Assembly (NCBI RefSeq): GCF_036174265.1
Contig: NZ_CP108055.1
Location: forward strand, 4,588,001-4,652,000
Direction: 5' to 3'
Source: Streptomyces sp. NBC_00285
Lineage (GTDB): Bacteria > Actinomycetota > Actinomycetes > Streptomycetales > Streptomycetaceae
DNA length: 64,000 nt
Notes under the pieces: model-generated
The model's database searches: none
Told to the model about the DNA's origin: nothing
What the model saw: the letters and a program-made list of their open reading frames with translations, nothing else
Made by a program: the position numbers and the translations under genes
In this document: positions 20,475-28,720 of the stretch, one piece after another
How the letters are laid out: each line of letters opens with the position of its first letter
Position numbering within the stretch: the first letter of the stretch is position 1

Positions 20475-23054
20475 CTATTCGGTCGCGATCGCGTTCAGGA
20501 CGTTCATCCGGCCCGCCCGGAACGCCGGGATCAGGGCGGCGAACAGGCCCACGAAGGCCGAGCCGACGAAGACCGCGATGATCGTCGGCCAGGGGATCTC
20601 CAGGACCTTCAGACCCTGCAGGGCGAGGAGCTTCTGCGCGGTCGCGCCCCAGCCCATGCCCAGCCCCAGCCCCAGCAGTGCGCCGAAGAGCGCGATCACC
20701 ACCGACTCCAGGCGGATCATCCGCCGCAGCTGGCGCCGCGAGAGGCCGATGGCCCGCATGAGGCCGATCTCCCGGGTCCGCTCGACCACCGAGAGCGCCA
20801 GGGTGTTCACGACACCCAGGATCGCGACGATGATCGCGAGGGCCAACAGGCCGTAGATCATGTTGAGGAGCTGGCCGATCTGGTCCTTGAACGCCTGCTT
20901 GTAGTCGGTCTGGTCGCGCACGGTGTACTGCGGGTAGTCGTGCAGCGCCGACTTCAGGGACGTGTACGCGGCGTCCTGCTGCCCGTCCTTGGCGTTGGCG
21001 AAGACCAGCTGGTCGAGCGGCATCTTGTCGGCCGGCACGTACTTGGCGAGGGTGGCGGTGGAGATGTACTTCGAACCCGCGTCGATGATGCCCTCGCTGC
21101 TCGTGATGGCCCGCACCGTCAGGTTCGCGGTCGCACCGTCCTTGAAGGCGATCCTGATCTTCGACCCGAGGTGGATGCCGTGCGCCTTGGCGAACTTCTC
21201 GTGCACGGACATCGAGTCGGGCTTGTAGGCGTCGGCGAGCGTTCCGGCGACCGTCTTGGTCCGCAGAACGGTCGCGTACGTCGGGTCGGCCGCCGTGATG
21301 TCGGTGTCCTTGAGCGTCTTGCCGTCGGGGGTCGTGTAGTCGGCCTCCGTCGTCTTGTACTCGGTGACCTTCTCGAGTCCCGGGGTGTTCCGCACGGCCT
21401 TCACAGCCGCCGGCGTGACCATCTGCCCGCTGTCGGACTGGATGATGAAGTCCGTGCCGACCGTCTTGTCGAGCTCGTCCGTGGCCGAGGCGACCATGGA
21501 CGAGCCGACGACCGAGAGACAGGCGACCAGCGCAAGGCCGATCATCAGGGCGGCGCCCGTGGCTCCCGTACGGCGCGGGTTGCGCAGGGCGTTGCGCTCG
21601 GCCATGCGGCCGACGGGACCGAACACCCGCAGGACGACCGCGCCCAGGACGCGAACCGCGACACCCGCGAGGAGCGGGCCGATCACGACGAAGCCGATCA
21701 GGGAGAACACCACGCCGAGGGCCAGCCACGCGGAGCCCTCCTGGGCCTTGTCGGCGTTGGCAGCCAGGTAGAGCAGGCCGACGCCGACACCGGTCAGGAG
21801 CGTGCCCACCAGGGCGCGTACCCGGCCGGCCTTGGCATCGGCCGGGGCACCCGCGTCGCGCAGCGCCGCCATGGGCGAGACCTTGCCCGCGCGGCGGGCC
21901 GGCAGCCAGGCGGCGAGGACGGTGACGACCACGCCGAGAAGCAGCCCGACGACCGGGGTGGTCCAGGCGATCGTGAGGTCACTGGTCGACAGGTGCATGC
22001 CCATGGAGCCCATGAGCTTCATCAGCCCGACCGCGAGCCCGACGCCGGCGCCCACCCCGAGCACCGACCCGAACACGCCCAGGAGGAGCGCCTCGACCAG
22101 CACAGAGCCGTTGACCTGCTTGCGCGAGGACCCGATGGCCCGCATCAGCCCGATCTCACGGGTGCGCTGTGCGACGAGCATCGAGAAGGTGTTGATGATC
22201 AGGAAGATGCCGACGAGGAAGGCGATCCCGGCGAAGCCGAGCATCGCGTACTTCATGACGTTCATGAAGCCCTCGACGTCTTTCTGGTTGGCGTCGGCGG
22301 TCTCCTTGGCCGTCTGCACCTTGTATCCGCCGCCGAGCTCGGCCGCGACGTTCTTCTTCAGCTGGGCGTCGGTGACCCCGGACGCGGCCGTGACGTTGAC
22401 GTTCGTGAACACGCCCGCCTTGCCGACCAGCGTCTCCTGGGCCGTCCTCGTGTCCAGGTAGAAGATCGCGGCACCGGGGTTGGTGACCTGGAACGCGGCG
22501 ACGCCGGAGATCTTCGCAGTGTGCGTGCCGACGGCGCTGATCACGCCGATCTCGTCACCGAGCTTCAGGTGGTGCTTGTCGACGGTGTCCTTGTCGACCA
22601 TGACCTGGCCGGAGTTCTTCGGCACCGCACCGGAGGTCACCTTCATGGTGCGGGCGTCATTGCCGTTCCAGCTGCCGACGATGGTCGGGCCGCCGCCGGA
22701 CGGCGAAAGGCTGTCCTTGTCGGCGTCCACCACGGTCACCGAGGTCGAGAAGACGGTCCCCTCCGCCGTCTTCACGCCCTGCGCCTTGCGTACCTCGTCG
22801 ACCACGGCGGCCGCCATGACCGGCGGCTTGCCGTTGTCGGAGGTCGTCTCGCCGCTGTCGGAGGCGCCCTTGGCGCTCACCGTCACGTCCGAGGAGGTGG
22901 CAGCGAAGAGCTTGTCGAACGTGGTGGACATGGTGTCCGTGAACACCAGCGTCCCGCACACGAAGGCCACCGACAGAATGACGGCCACGGCCGACAGGGC
23001 CATGCGTCCCTTGTGCGCGAAGAAATTGCGCCTGGAGGTCTTCATGACGGTCAT
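20475..23054 (-). CDS. MacB/FtsX-type ABC transporter permease
   Basis: 859-aa membrane protein with two FtsX repeats. The N-terminal anchor (FFAHKGRMALSAVAVILSVAFV) is followed by a large extracellular MacB-PCD-like domain (about 50-250), then three TM segments (MKYAMLGFAGIAFLVGIFLI ...), a second set of spans around 415-480, a second extracellular domain, and a C-terminal FtsX set ending TREIGLMRAIGLSRRQ. The repeated TREIGLMRAIG(S/L)SR motifs couple to the ATPase. The start overlaps the ATPase stop (ATGA at 23051-23054). Such pairs export peptides, lipids or antibiotics, or act on envelope enzymes; the substrate is unknown. Confidence 0.93.
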   Translation of the reverse strand: MTVMKTSRRNFFAHKGRMALSAVAVILSVAFVCGTLVFTDTMSTTFDKLFAATSSDVTVSAKGASDSGETTSDNGKPPVMAAAVVDEVRKAQGVKTAEGTVFSTSVTVVDADKDSLSPSGGGPTIVGSWNGNDARTMKVTSGAVPKNSGQVMVDKDTVDKHHLKLGDEIGVISAVGTHTAKISGVAAFQVTNPGAAIFYLDTRTAQETLVGKAGVFTNVNVTAASGVTDAQLKKNVAAELGGGYKVQTAKETADANQKDVEGFMNVMKYAMLGFAGIAFLVGIFLIINTFSMLVAQRTREIGLMRAIGSSRKQVNGSVLVEALLLGVFGSVLGVGAGVGLAVGLMKLMGSMGMHLSTSDLTIAWTTPVVGLLLGVVVTVLAAWLPARRAGKVSPMAALRDAGAPADAKAGRVRALVGTLLTGVGVGLLYLAANADKAQEGSAWLALGVVFSLIGFVVIGPLLAGVAVRVLGAVVLRVFGPVGRMAERNALRNPRRTGATGAALMIGLALVACLSVVGSSMVASATDELDKTVGTDFIIQSDSGQMVTPAAVKAVRNTPGLEKVTEYKTTEADYTTPDGKTLKDTDITAADPTYATVLRTKTVAGTLADAYKPDSMSVHEKFAKAHGIHLGSKIRIAFKDGATANLTVRAITSSEGIIDAGSKYISTATLAKYVPADKMPLDQLVFANAKDGQQDAAYTSLKSALHDYPQYTVRDQTDYKQAFKDQIGQLLNMIYGLLALAIIVAILGVVNTLALSVVERTREIGLMRAIGLSRRQLRRMIRLESVVIALFGALLGLGLGMGWGATAQKLLALQGLKVLEIPWPTIIAVFVGSAFVGLFAALIPAFRAGRMNVLNAIATE

Positions 23055-23839
23055 GACGTGCGCCCCCGGGCGTCGAAGTCCTTCATGCGGTCCAGGACGG
23101 CCTCGGCGGTCGGCTTGTACATCTCGTCGACGATCCGGCCGTCGGCGAGGTACAGCACACGGTCCGCGTAGGAGGCGGCCACCGGGTCGTGCGTGACGAT
23201 CACGATGGTCTGCCCGAGTTCGTCGACGGAGCGGCGCAGGAAGCCCAGCACTTCGGCACCCGCGCGCGAGTCGAGGTTTCCGGTCGGCTCGTCGCCGAAG
23301 ATGATCTCGGGCCGGGCGGCCAGGGCGCGGGCCACTGCGACGCGCTGCTGCTGGCCGCCGGAGAGCTGGGTGGGCCGGTGCTTGAGCCGGTCGGAAAGGC
23401 CGACCGTGTCGACCACCTGCGCGAGCCACTGCTTGTCCGGCTTGCGCCCGGCGATGTCCATGGGCAGCGTGATGTTCTCAAGGGCGTTGAGCGTCGGAAG
23501 CAGGTTGAACGCCTGGAAGATGAACCCGACCCGGTCCCGGCGCAGTTGCGTGAGCTTCTTGTCCTTCAGGCCGGTGATCTCGGTGTCGTCCAGATGGATC
23601 TGACCGCTCGTCACGGTGTCGAGCCCGGCGAGGCAGTGCATGAGGGTGGACTTGCCCGACCCCGAGGGGCCCATGATCGCGGTGAACTGACCGCGAGCGA
23701 TGTCCACGTCCACATGGTCGAGGGCGACGACACGGGTCTCACCGGACCCGTATGCCTTGACGACCTGTCGCGCCCGCGCGGCAACGGCCGTACGCCCTCC
23801 AGTGCCCCCGTGCCTGGTGATGGTCACAGCCGATGTCAC
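23051..23839 (-). CDS. MacB-type ABC transporter ATP-binding protein
   Basis: 262 aa; energises the permease encoded immediately downstream. Walker A GPSGSGKS (57-64), Q-loop in FIFQAFNLLPTLNALENI, signature LSGGQQQR (159-166), Walker B IIFGDEPTGNLD and H-loop THD are all intact; this is the LolD/MacB subgroup pattern. I choose GTG at 23839 because GGAG lies 8 nt upstream and the preceding in-frame region to 24001 reads as leader DNA. ATGA overlap with the permease gene. Confidence 0.93.
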   Translation of the reverse strand: MTSAVTITRHGGTGGRTAVAARARQVVKAYGSGETRVVALDHVDVDIARGQFTAIMGPSGSGKSTLMHCLAGLDTVTSGQIHLDDTEITGLKDKKLTQLRRDRVGFIFQAFNLLPTLNALENITLPMDIAGRKPDKQWLAQVVDTVGLSDRLKHRPTQLSGGQQQRVAVARALAARPEIIFGDEPTGNLDSRAGAEVLGFLRRSVDELGQTIVIVTHDPVAASYADRVLYLADGRIVDEMYKPTAEAVLDRMKDFDARGRTS

Positions 23840-24124
23840 GGTATGTCTCCTATATCGGTCAGCCAATGAGCCGCCGGGATCGCCCGGCGTTCGGTAGGTG
23901 CTGGTGCTTGTTGCCTGCTTGGCTACGGCGTTCAGTCTGGTGCCGCGAGGCGGACCGGCGCGCTGGTGCTCGGCACCCTCTTCTACGGGGGAAAACCCCA
24001 CCCCCGCAGCTCCGGCCGTCCCTCCCCACCGCTCCCCAGCGGCGTAAAACCAGGTTAAGGACGGACCGGGGCCTCTCTCCTCCTCCGGCAGTACGAACCC
24101 ACCCCCAGCCGTAGTACGGAGGTA

Positions 24125-24201
24125 CCCCTAGGGGCAGTCCACCGCCGGGTGGAGGCGATCTAGGGGTTCGCCTCCACCCTTCGGTGCAGCCGGGCTGCAC
24201 C
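24125..24201. promoter_or_regulatory. Cluster of inverted repeats in the 429-bp divergent region upstream of the ABC operon
   Basis: Three dyads in 77 bp: CCCCTAGGGG (24125-24134), an 11-bp stem GGTGGAGGCGA/TCGCCTCCACC (24148-24158 with 24168-24178, 9-nt loop that itself contains CTAGGGG), and an 8-bp stem GGTGCAGC/GCTGCACC (24183-24190 with 24194-24201). No gene is supported from 23840 to 24268. These could be operators for the ABC operon or structured RNA. Confidence 0.6.
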
Positions 24202-24268
24202 CTGCCGCCATGTGAGGACGGGTGGGAAGCTGTCGTACGGCAGATAGGTGCAGGGGGAACGAATCGGC

Positions 24269-24547
24269 GTGGACGACACGAAGCCGGCGACAGGCGAGTC
24301 CGCGGAGCGCCTGTCGACGGACCGGCACGGAGCCGTCGTGGCCGCTCCGATGCTCGCGATGGCGCCGGCGGCCCTCGCCTCCGTCACGCGCGCGTTGGAC
24401 AGCAGTACGGGCCCGGAGGCGACCCGCGCGGCCATCGCGGACGCGGTGCACGCGGTGCATCTGGGGGCGGCGGGCGCGGCGGCACTGGCGTTCGTGGTGC
24501 TGCTGACGCCGGCGCCCCGGCGCTTCCCGGTGCTCAAGGAGCAGTGA
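24269..24547 (+). CDS. Small hypothetical protein, possibly the remnant of an MFS transporter C-terminus
   Basis: 92 aa if started at GTG 24269, which has AGGGGGA about 10 nt upstream. The C-terminal part has one hydrophobic span (LGAAGAAALAFVVLLTPAP) preceded by ADAVHAVH and followed by a basic tail RRFPVLKEQ, the way the last TM helix of DHA2-type (EmrB/QacA) drug exporters ends. The rest of such a transporter is absent, so this is either a decayed fragment or a genuine small membrane protein. Coding evidence is weak. Confidence 0.4.
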   Translation: MDDTKPATGESAERLSTDRHGAVVAAPMLAMAPAALASVTRALDSSTGPEATRAAIADAVHAVHLGAAGAAALAFVVLLTPAPRRFPVLKEQ

Positions 24548-24654
24548 GCCGAAGCGCCGGAACCCGCCGGGACAGCGCGCGAAGAGGACCGCGCCAGACC
24601 ATGCGGGGACTTATCCAGGTGTTCGAGAACCGGGGCCCGCCTACGCTGGTTCGC

Positions 24655-25143
24655 ATGGTCGAACTGGAGCGCCTGCGAGCCGATCACCTCGATGCCCTGC
24701 TGGCCTTCGAGCGCACGAACCGTGCCTACTTCGCCCGCTCCATTCCGGACCGCGGCGACGCGTTCTTCGCCGAGTTCCCCGCACGACTTCAGGCGCTCCT
24801 CGACGAACAGGACGCCGGTGTCTGCCACTTCCACGTCGTCCTGGACGAGGACGGCGAGCTGATCGGGCGGATGAACCTGATGGACGCGGAAGGCGGCACC
24901 GCCGAACTCGGTTACCGGGTGGCCGAGTCGGCCTCGGGGCGCGGTGTGGCGACGGCCGCGGTACGGGAGGTGTGCCGGCTGTCCACGACGGCGTACGGCC
25001 TCACCGGGATCACCGCGCGCGTGACGCTCGACAACGTGGCGTCCCGGACCGTCCTCGAACGCAACGGCTTCACCGTCACCGGCACGTTCACCCTCAACGA
25101 CCGCCCCGCCGTCCACTACGCGCGCGTGCACCTCGGTCACTGA
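24655..25143 (+). CDS. RimJ/RimL-type GNAT acetyltransferase
   Basis: 162 aa; acetylates a protein N-terminus or small molecule with acetyl-CoA. It has the RimJ-like pattern: LERLRADHLDALLAFERTNR, GRMNLMDAEGGTAELGYRV, the acetyl-CoA loop ASGRGVATAAVREV, and LDNVASRTVLERNGF. The ATG at 24655 has no SD but a TACGCT -10-like box ends 7 nt upstream (24642-24647), so the mRNA may be leaderless. Confidence 0.87.
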   Translation: MVELERLRADHLDALLAFERTNRAYFARSIPDRGDAFFAEFPARLQALLDEQDAGVCHFHVVLDEDGELIGRMNLMDAEGGTAELGYRVAESASGRGVATAAVREVCRLSTTAYGLTGITARVTLDNVASRTVLERNGFTVTGTFTLNDRPAVHYARVHLGH

Positions 25144-25451
25144 CACGGTGGGAAGCGTCCATCCGGACAAGCCCGCACGCACGAACACCACACTGCCGAA
25201 CACCATGCGCGAAGTCGCCGTCCATGCACCCGAAGTAGGCGTCCGCGCACGCTCCGATGAGACCAAAAGTCTGAGTTAACGGGGGTAACACCGCAGGTCA
25301 GAGAAGTAAGCGCATACCGACCGATCAGTTTGGCGAAAGGGATGTACAACTCCGAACCGACGAGTAACGTGCGGGGCTCCGCTCACCCCTCCACCCCCCA
25401 ACTCCTGTGGTCCGCACCGCACCGGACCCGAGCCGCACAAGGAGCACCGGG
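25144..25451. other. 308-bp intergenic region before the DUF485/symporter operon
   Basis: No gene supported. Holds an AT-richer patch with GTTAAC and GTAAC elements 9 bp apart (about 25275-25290), possible regulator half-sites, and the operon promoter. The AAGGAG for the next gene is at 25438-25443. Confidence 0.4.
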
Positions 25452-25859
25452 ATGTCCCACGACCGGTCACAGCCGTACACCAGCTACCCCTGGCAGCCGC
25501 CCGCCCCGCCGCCCGAGCCGGTCCCCCGGCGCCCTCGGCACCGCCCCCCGCTCGGCCACCACAGCGACCTGCGAATCCTGCGCAGCGCCTATCGCTGGCA
25601 GCGGCGCACCGCCACCCTCACCGCGCTCGGCTACTTCACGCTCTTCCTGGTGCTCTCCGCCTGCGCCCCGTCCTTCATGGCGGGCGGCGGCACCGACGGA
25701 CTGCCCACCGGCCTGCTCCTCGCCCTGCTCCAACTGCCCGTCACCTGGCTGGCGATCGCCGTGTACGAGCACACTGCCCGCCGCTACGTCGACCCGCTCG
25801 CGGACCGCATCCGCAAGCAGTCCGAGGTCGACGCGAGGCGAGGGGCGGGAGCGCGATGA
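25452..25859 (+). CDS. DUF485 membrane protein
   Basis: 135-aa protein with a Pro-rich N-terminus and two TM helices (about 60-80 and 90-115), the DUF485 layout seen beside acetate/monocarboxylate symporters (ActP/YjcH pairs). AAGGAG is 8 nt upstream of the ATG. The stop overlaps the symporter start (ATGA), so the two are translationally coupled. Probably an accessory subunit of the symporter. Confidence 0.85.
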   Translation: MSHDRSQPYTSYPWQPPAPPPEPVPRRPRHRPPLGHHSDLRILRSAYRWQRRTATLTALGYFTLFLVLSACAPSFMAGGGTDGLPTGLLLALLQLPVTWLAIAVYEHTARRYVDPLADRIRKQSEVDARRGAGAR

Positions 25860-27463
25860 CCGGCTTCAGCGACTCCGCGCAGGCGATGAGCCTGGTGGCG
25901 TTCTCCGCCGTCGCCACCCTCACCCTCCTGCTGTGTGTGATGACAGGCCCGGACGGTGACGACCTCGACGAGTTCTACACCGGCTACAACTCCCTGTCCC
26001 CCGTACGCAACGGCCTCGCCATCGCGGGCGACTACATCTCCGCCGCGACCGTCCTCGGCACCGGCGGGGTCATCGCACTCTGCGGCTACGACGGCATCGT
26101 CCTCGCCCTGAGCACCGCCCTGTCGCTGATGCTGCTGATGTTCCTGCTGGCCGAACCCCTGCGCAACGCGGGCCGGTTCACCATGGGGGACGCGCTCGCG
26201 CGCCGGATGCCCGGGCGTGCCGTGCGGATCGCGGCGTGCCTGGTCACCCTCGCCGCGCTGCTGCCGCTGATGCTGGTGCAGCTCGCCGGGGCCGGCCAAC
26301 TGCTGGCGTTCATCCTGGGGTTCTCCGGTGACTCGCTGAAGACGGGCTTCATCATCGGCCTCGGCCTGCTGATGATCAGCTACGCGGCCATCGGCGGCAT
26401 GAAGGGCACCGCGCTCATCCAGATCCTGAAGATGGTCATGCTGCTCGGGTCGGGCGCCGTGATCGCCGTACTGGTCATGCACCGGTTCTCCTGGAACCCG
26501 AGCGCACTGTTCGACACGGCGGCCCGGCAGAGCGGGGTGGGGCGGGACTTCCTGACGTCGGGACTGGAGTTCGCGGGCGGGCCGTATCCGCGCGTCGACA
26601 TGATCACCTCGCAGCTCGCCGTCGTCATCGGCGGCGCCTGTCTGCCGCACGTCACCATGCGCATGTACACCGCCTCCAGCGCCCGCCAGGTGCGGCGTTC
26701 GATGTCCTGGGCGGTGTCGGCCGTGGCCGTGTTCGTCGTGGTCATCACGGTCGTCGGGGTCGGGGCGACGGCCCTGGTCGGGCGGGCGGCGATCGCGCAG
26801 GCGGATCCGCAGGGCAACACGGCGTACCTCCTGGGGTCGCGGGCGGCCTTCGGGCCGGAGGTCTCGACCGGGGAGACCCTCCTGTTCACCACGGTCACCA
26901 CGGCCCTCTTCCTCACCCTCCTCGCCTCCGTCGCCGGCATGATCCTCGCCTGCGCGAACTCCCTCGCCCACGACGTGTTCGCGGCGCGGACCCCGTCGAT
27001 GTCGCCGCGCCGCGAGATCCTGCTGGCCCGGGTGTCCGCGCTGGCGGTCGGTGTCCCCACGATCTTCCTCGCGACGCAGATCCAGCACCGGAGCCTGCAG
27101 CCGCTGGTGATCCTGTCCTTCTGCGTCGGCGCGTCGGCGCTCGCCCCCGCCCTCGTCTACAGCCTCTTCTGGCGGCGCTACACGCGGACGGGACTGCTCT
27201 GCACGCTGATCAGTGGCACGCTGACGGTTCTGGTACTGATGCCGGGCACCAATCTCGTCTCCGGGTCACCGGTGTCGGCGTTTCCCGAAGCCGACTTCAA
27301 CTGGCTGCCGTTCACGACTACGGGGCTGATCTCGATCCCGGCCGGGTTCGCCTTCGGGTGGCTGGGGACGGTGATCTCCGGGCGACGGAAGGCGGAGGAG
27401 CACCGCAGGCAGTACGAGGCGGTGGAGGGGTGGATTCTGGCGGGTGCGGTGCGGAGGGGGTGA
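25856..27463 (+). CDS. Cation/acetate-type sodium:solute symporter
   Basis: 535-aa SSS-family transporter with about 13 TM helices. Family marks: DEFYTGYNSLSPVRNGLAIAGDYISAATVLG near the start (ActP-type), GLGLLMISYAAIGGMKGTALIQ, and late helix ALAPALVYSLFWRRYTRTG. Expected to carry acetate or a related short carboxylate with Na+ or H+. Coupled to the DUF485 gene by ATGA. The substrate is inferred from family and gene pairing only. Confidence 0.88.
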   Translation: MTGFSDSAQAMSLVAFSAVATLTLLLCVMTGPDGDDLDEFYTGYNSLSPVRNGLAIAGDYISAATVLGTGGVIALCGYDGIVLALSTALSLMLLMFLLAEPLRNAGRFTMGDALARRMPGRAVRIAACLVTLAALLPLMLVQLAGAGQLLAFILGFSGDSLKTGFIIGLGLLMISYAAIGGMKGTALIQILKMVMLLGSGAVIAVLVMHRFSWNPSALFDTAARQSGVGRDFLTSGLEFAGGPYPRVDMITSQLAVVIGGACLPHVTMRMYTASSARQVRRSMSWAVSAVAVFVVVITVVGVGATALVGRAAIAQADPQGNTAYLLGSRAAFGPEVSTGETLLFTTVTTALFLTLLASVAGMILACANSLAHDVFAARTPSMSPRREILLARVSALAVGVPTIFLATQIQHRSLQPLVILSFCVGASALAPALVYSLFWRRYTRTGLLCTLISGTLTVLVLMPGTNLVSGSPVSAFPEADFNWLPFTTTGLISIPAGFAFGWLGTVISGRRKAEEHRRQYEAVEGWILAGAVRRG

Positions 27464-27519
27464 CGTGGGGGTGAGACGGGGGAGGCGGGGGCGGTTGTCG
27501 GGTGCGGGCAGGTGGGGGA

Positions 27520-27577
27520 TGGTCGCGCCCACGCGGCGGAGCCGCAGATCGATACAGTCCCGCGCCCGTAGGTGGGT
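27520..27577. repeat. Streptomyces-type dispersed intergenic repeat
   Basis: Between the convergent symporter and coiled-coil genes lies a GGTCGCGCCCACGCGGCGGA-type element ending near CCCGCGCCCGTAGG. I recognise this as one of the short GC-rich sequences scattered between Streptomyces genes, often ending transcription. It contains GCGGC-GGA-GCCGC. Nothing else is seen in 27464-27608. Confidence 0.5.
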
Positions 27578-27608
27578 ACAGCCGCCCCGACTCCCCAGCG
27601 TCCCTGTG

Positions 27609-28499
27609 TCACTCCAACGGCGCCGTCCTCCCCGTCAGTGCCGTCAGGCTGCTGCGTACGTGGTCCATCTGCGCCTGTACGTCGTCCCAGCGCTCCCCGT
27701 GCTCGCGCAGCACCCGCTCCGTCTCCCTCGCGATCCGCTCCGCCCGCGCCCGTGCCTCCGCGAGGATCTCCTCGGCACGCGCGTGTGCCTCTTCCTCGCG
27801 TCGCTGCACCGATGCCCCCGCATCCTCGAAGTCCTGCTCGGCCTCGGCCAGCGCCGCCTGAGCCCGCGTCACCCGTTCGGCGCTCCACGCGTCCGTCTCG
27901 GCCGCCCGCTTCTCCTCGGCCCGCTCCACCTCGGCCCAGCGTTCTGCTTCCTCGTCGGCCTGTTCGGCGAGCATCCCGATGGTGCTCTGCCGCACCTCGC
28001 GCAACCCGGCGAGCGCCTGCCCGCGCCCTTCCTTCAGCTCACGCCGCGCTGCGACACGGATCTCGTCGGCCTCGGCGCGTGCGGCGAGCAGCCGGTGGCG
28101 GGCACGTTCGTCGGCCTCGGCGCGCACGGTGTCGGCGTGCGCCTGCGCGGCATCCCGTACGCCGTCCGCGTGCGCCCGCGCCTCGTCCAATAGGCGCCGC
28201 GCCTCCTGCCGGGCGCCCTCCCGGACGGCCACGGCCTCCTCCTGCCCCAGCTCGAACAGCCGCCGCGCCCGCTCGCCGAGCGACTCGTACGACTGCGGGG
28301 CCAGCGCCGCCACGACCTCTCGCAGCCGGACCGTCTCCGCCTCCATCTCCCGGGCGAGCACGGTCAGCCGCGCGGCCCGTTCCCAGGCCGCGTCACGGTC
28401 CCGGGACAGGGCGGCTGCGTATGCGTCGACCTGTTCGGGGCGGTAACCACGCCCCCGTACGGCCACGAACCCCCGGGGCGACACCGATGCGCTGCTCAT
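27609..28499 (-). CDS. Coiled-coil (DivIVA/Scy/FilP-like) cytoskeletal-type protein
   Basis: 296 aa, often labelled cellulose-binding protein in Streptomyces. A short N-terminal DivIVA-like segment (RGFVAVRGRGYRPEQVDAY) is followed by about 230 residues of nearly continuous Ala/Glu/Arg-rich coiled coil with no membrane segment. Such proteins in Streptomyces form part of the polar-growth scaffold. ATG at 28499 with an AGAGGGA-type SD. Upstream sits a 22-bp palindrome (28535-28556). The function is inferred from architecture. Confidence 0.8.
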   Translation of the reverse strand: MSSASVSPRGFVAVRGRGYRPEQVDAYAAALSRDRDAAWERAARLTVLAREMEAETVRLREVVAALAPQSYESLGERARRLFELGQEEAVAVREGARQEARRLLDEARAHADGVRDAAQAHADTVRAEADERARHRLLAARAEADEIRVAARRELKEGRGQALAGLREVRQSTIGMLAEQADEEAERWAEVERAEEKRAAETDAWSAERVTRAQAALAEAEQDFEDAGASVQRREEEAHARAEEILAEARARAERIARETERVLREHGERWDDVQAQMDHVRSSLTALTGRTAPLE

Positions 28500-28534
28500 C
28501 CTGGAATCCCTCTCCGCCGAAACGACACGAACGG

Positions 28535-28556
28535 GCGCGAAATGATGATTTCGCGC
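28535..28556. promoter_or_regulatory. Palindrome upstream of the coiled-coil gene
   Basis: Perfect 9-bp arms GCGCGAAAT / ATTTCGCGC with a 4-nt centre, in an AT-richer patch 36-57 bp upstream of the start. A TACATC -10-like box (about 28565-28570, minus strand) would put the transcript start at or just before the palindrome, suitable for an operator or a 5' hairpin. Confidence 0.55.
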
Positions 28557-28655
28557 ACATCTTGATGTATCGGACGGAAATGTTCATAACGCGACACTCC
28601 GCGTACAGGTCACGGGCAGCACCGCCACCGTCTCCGCCGTCGCGCGTACACGAAA

Positions 28656-28690
28656 GGGCCGGGCCCGGTCGTTACGACCGGGCCCGGCCC
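28656..28690 (-). terminator. Terminator of the SUKH-4/deaminase gene
   Basis: Perfect 16-bp GC stem (28656-28671 with 28675-28690) and a 3-nt loop, 31 bp past the stop at 28721. Confidence 0.85.
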
Positions 28691-28720
28691 TCCATACGCG
28701 TGTGGATCAGCGGCGGGGCG

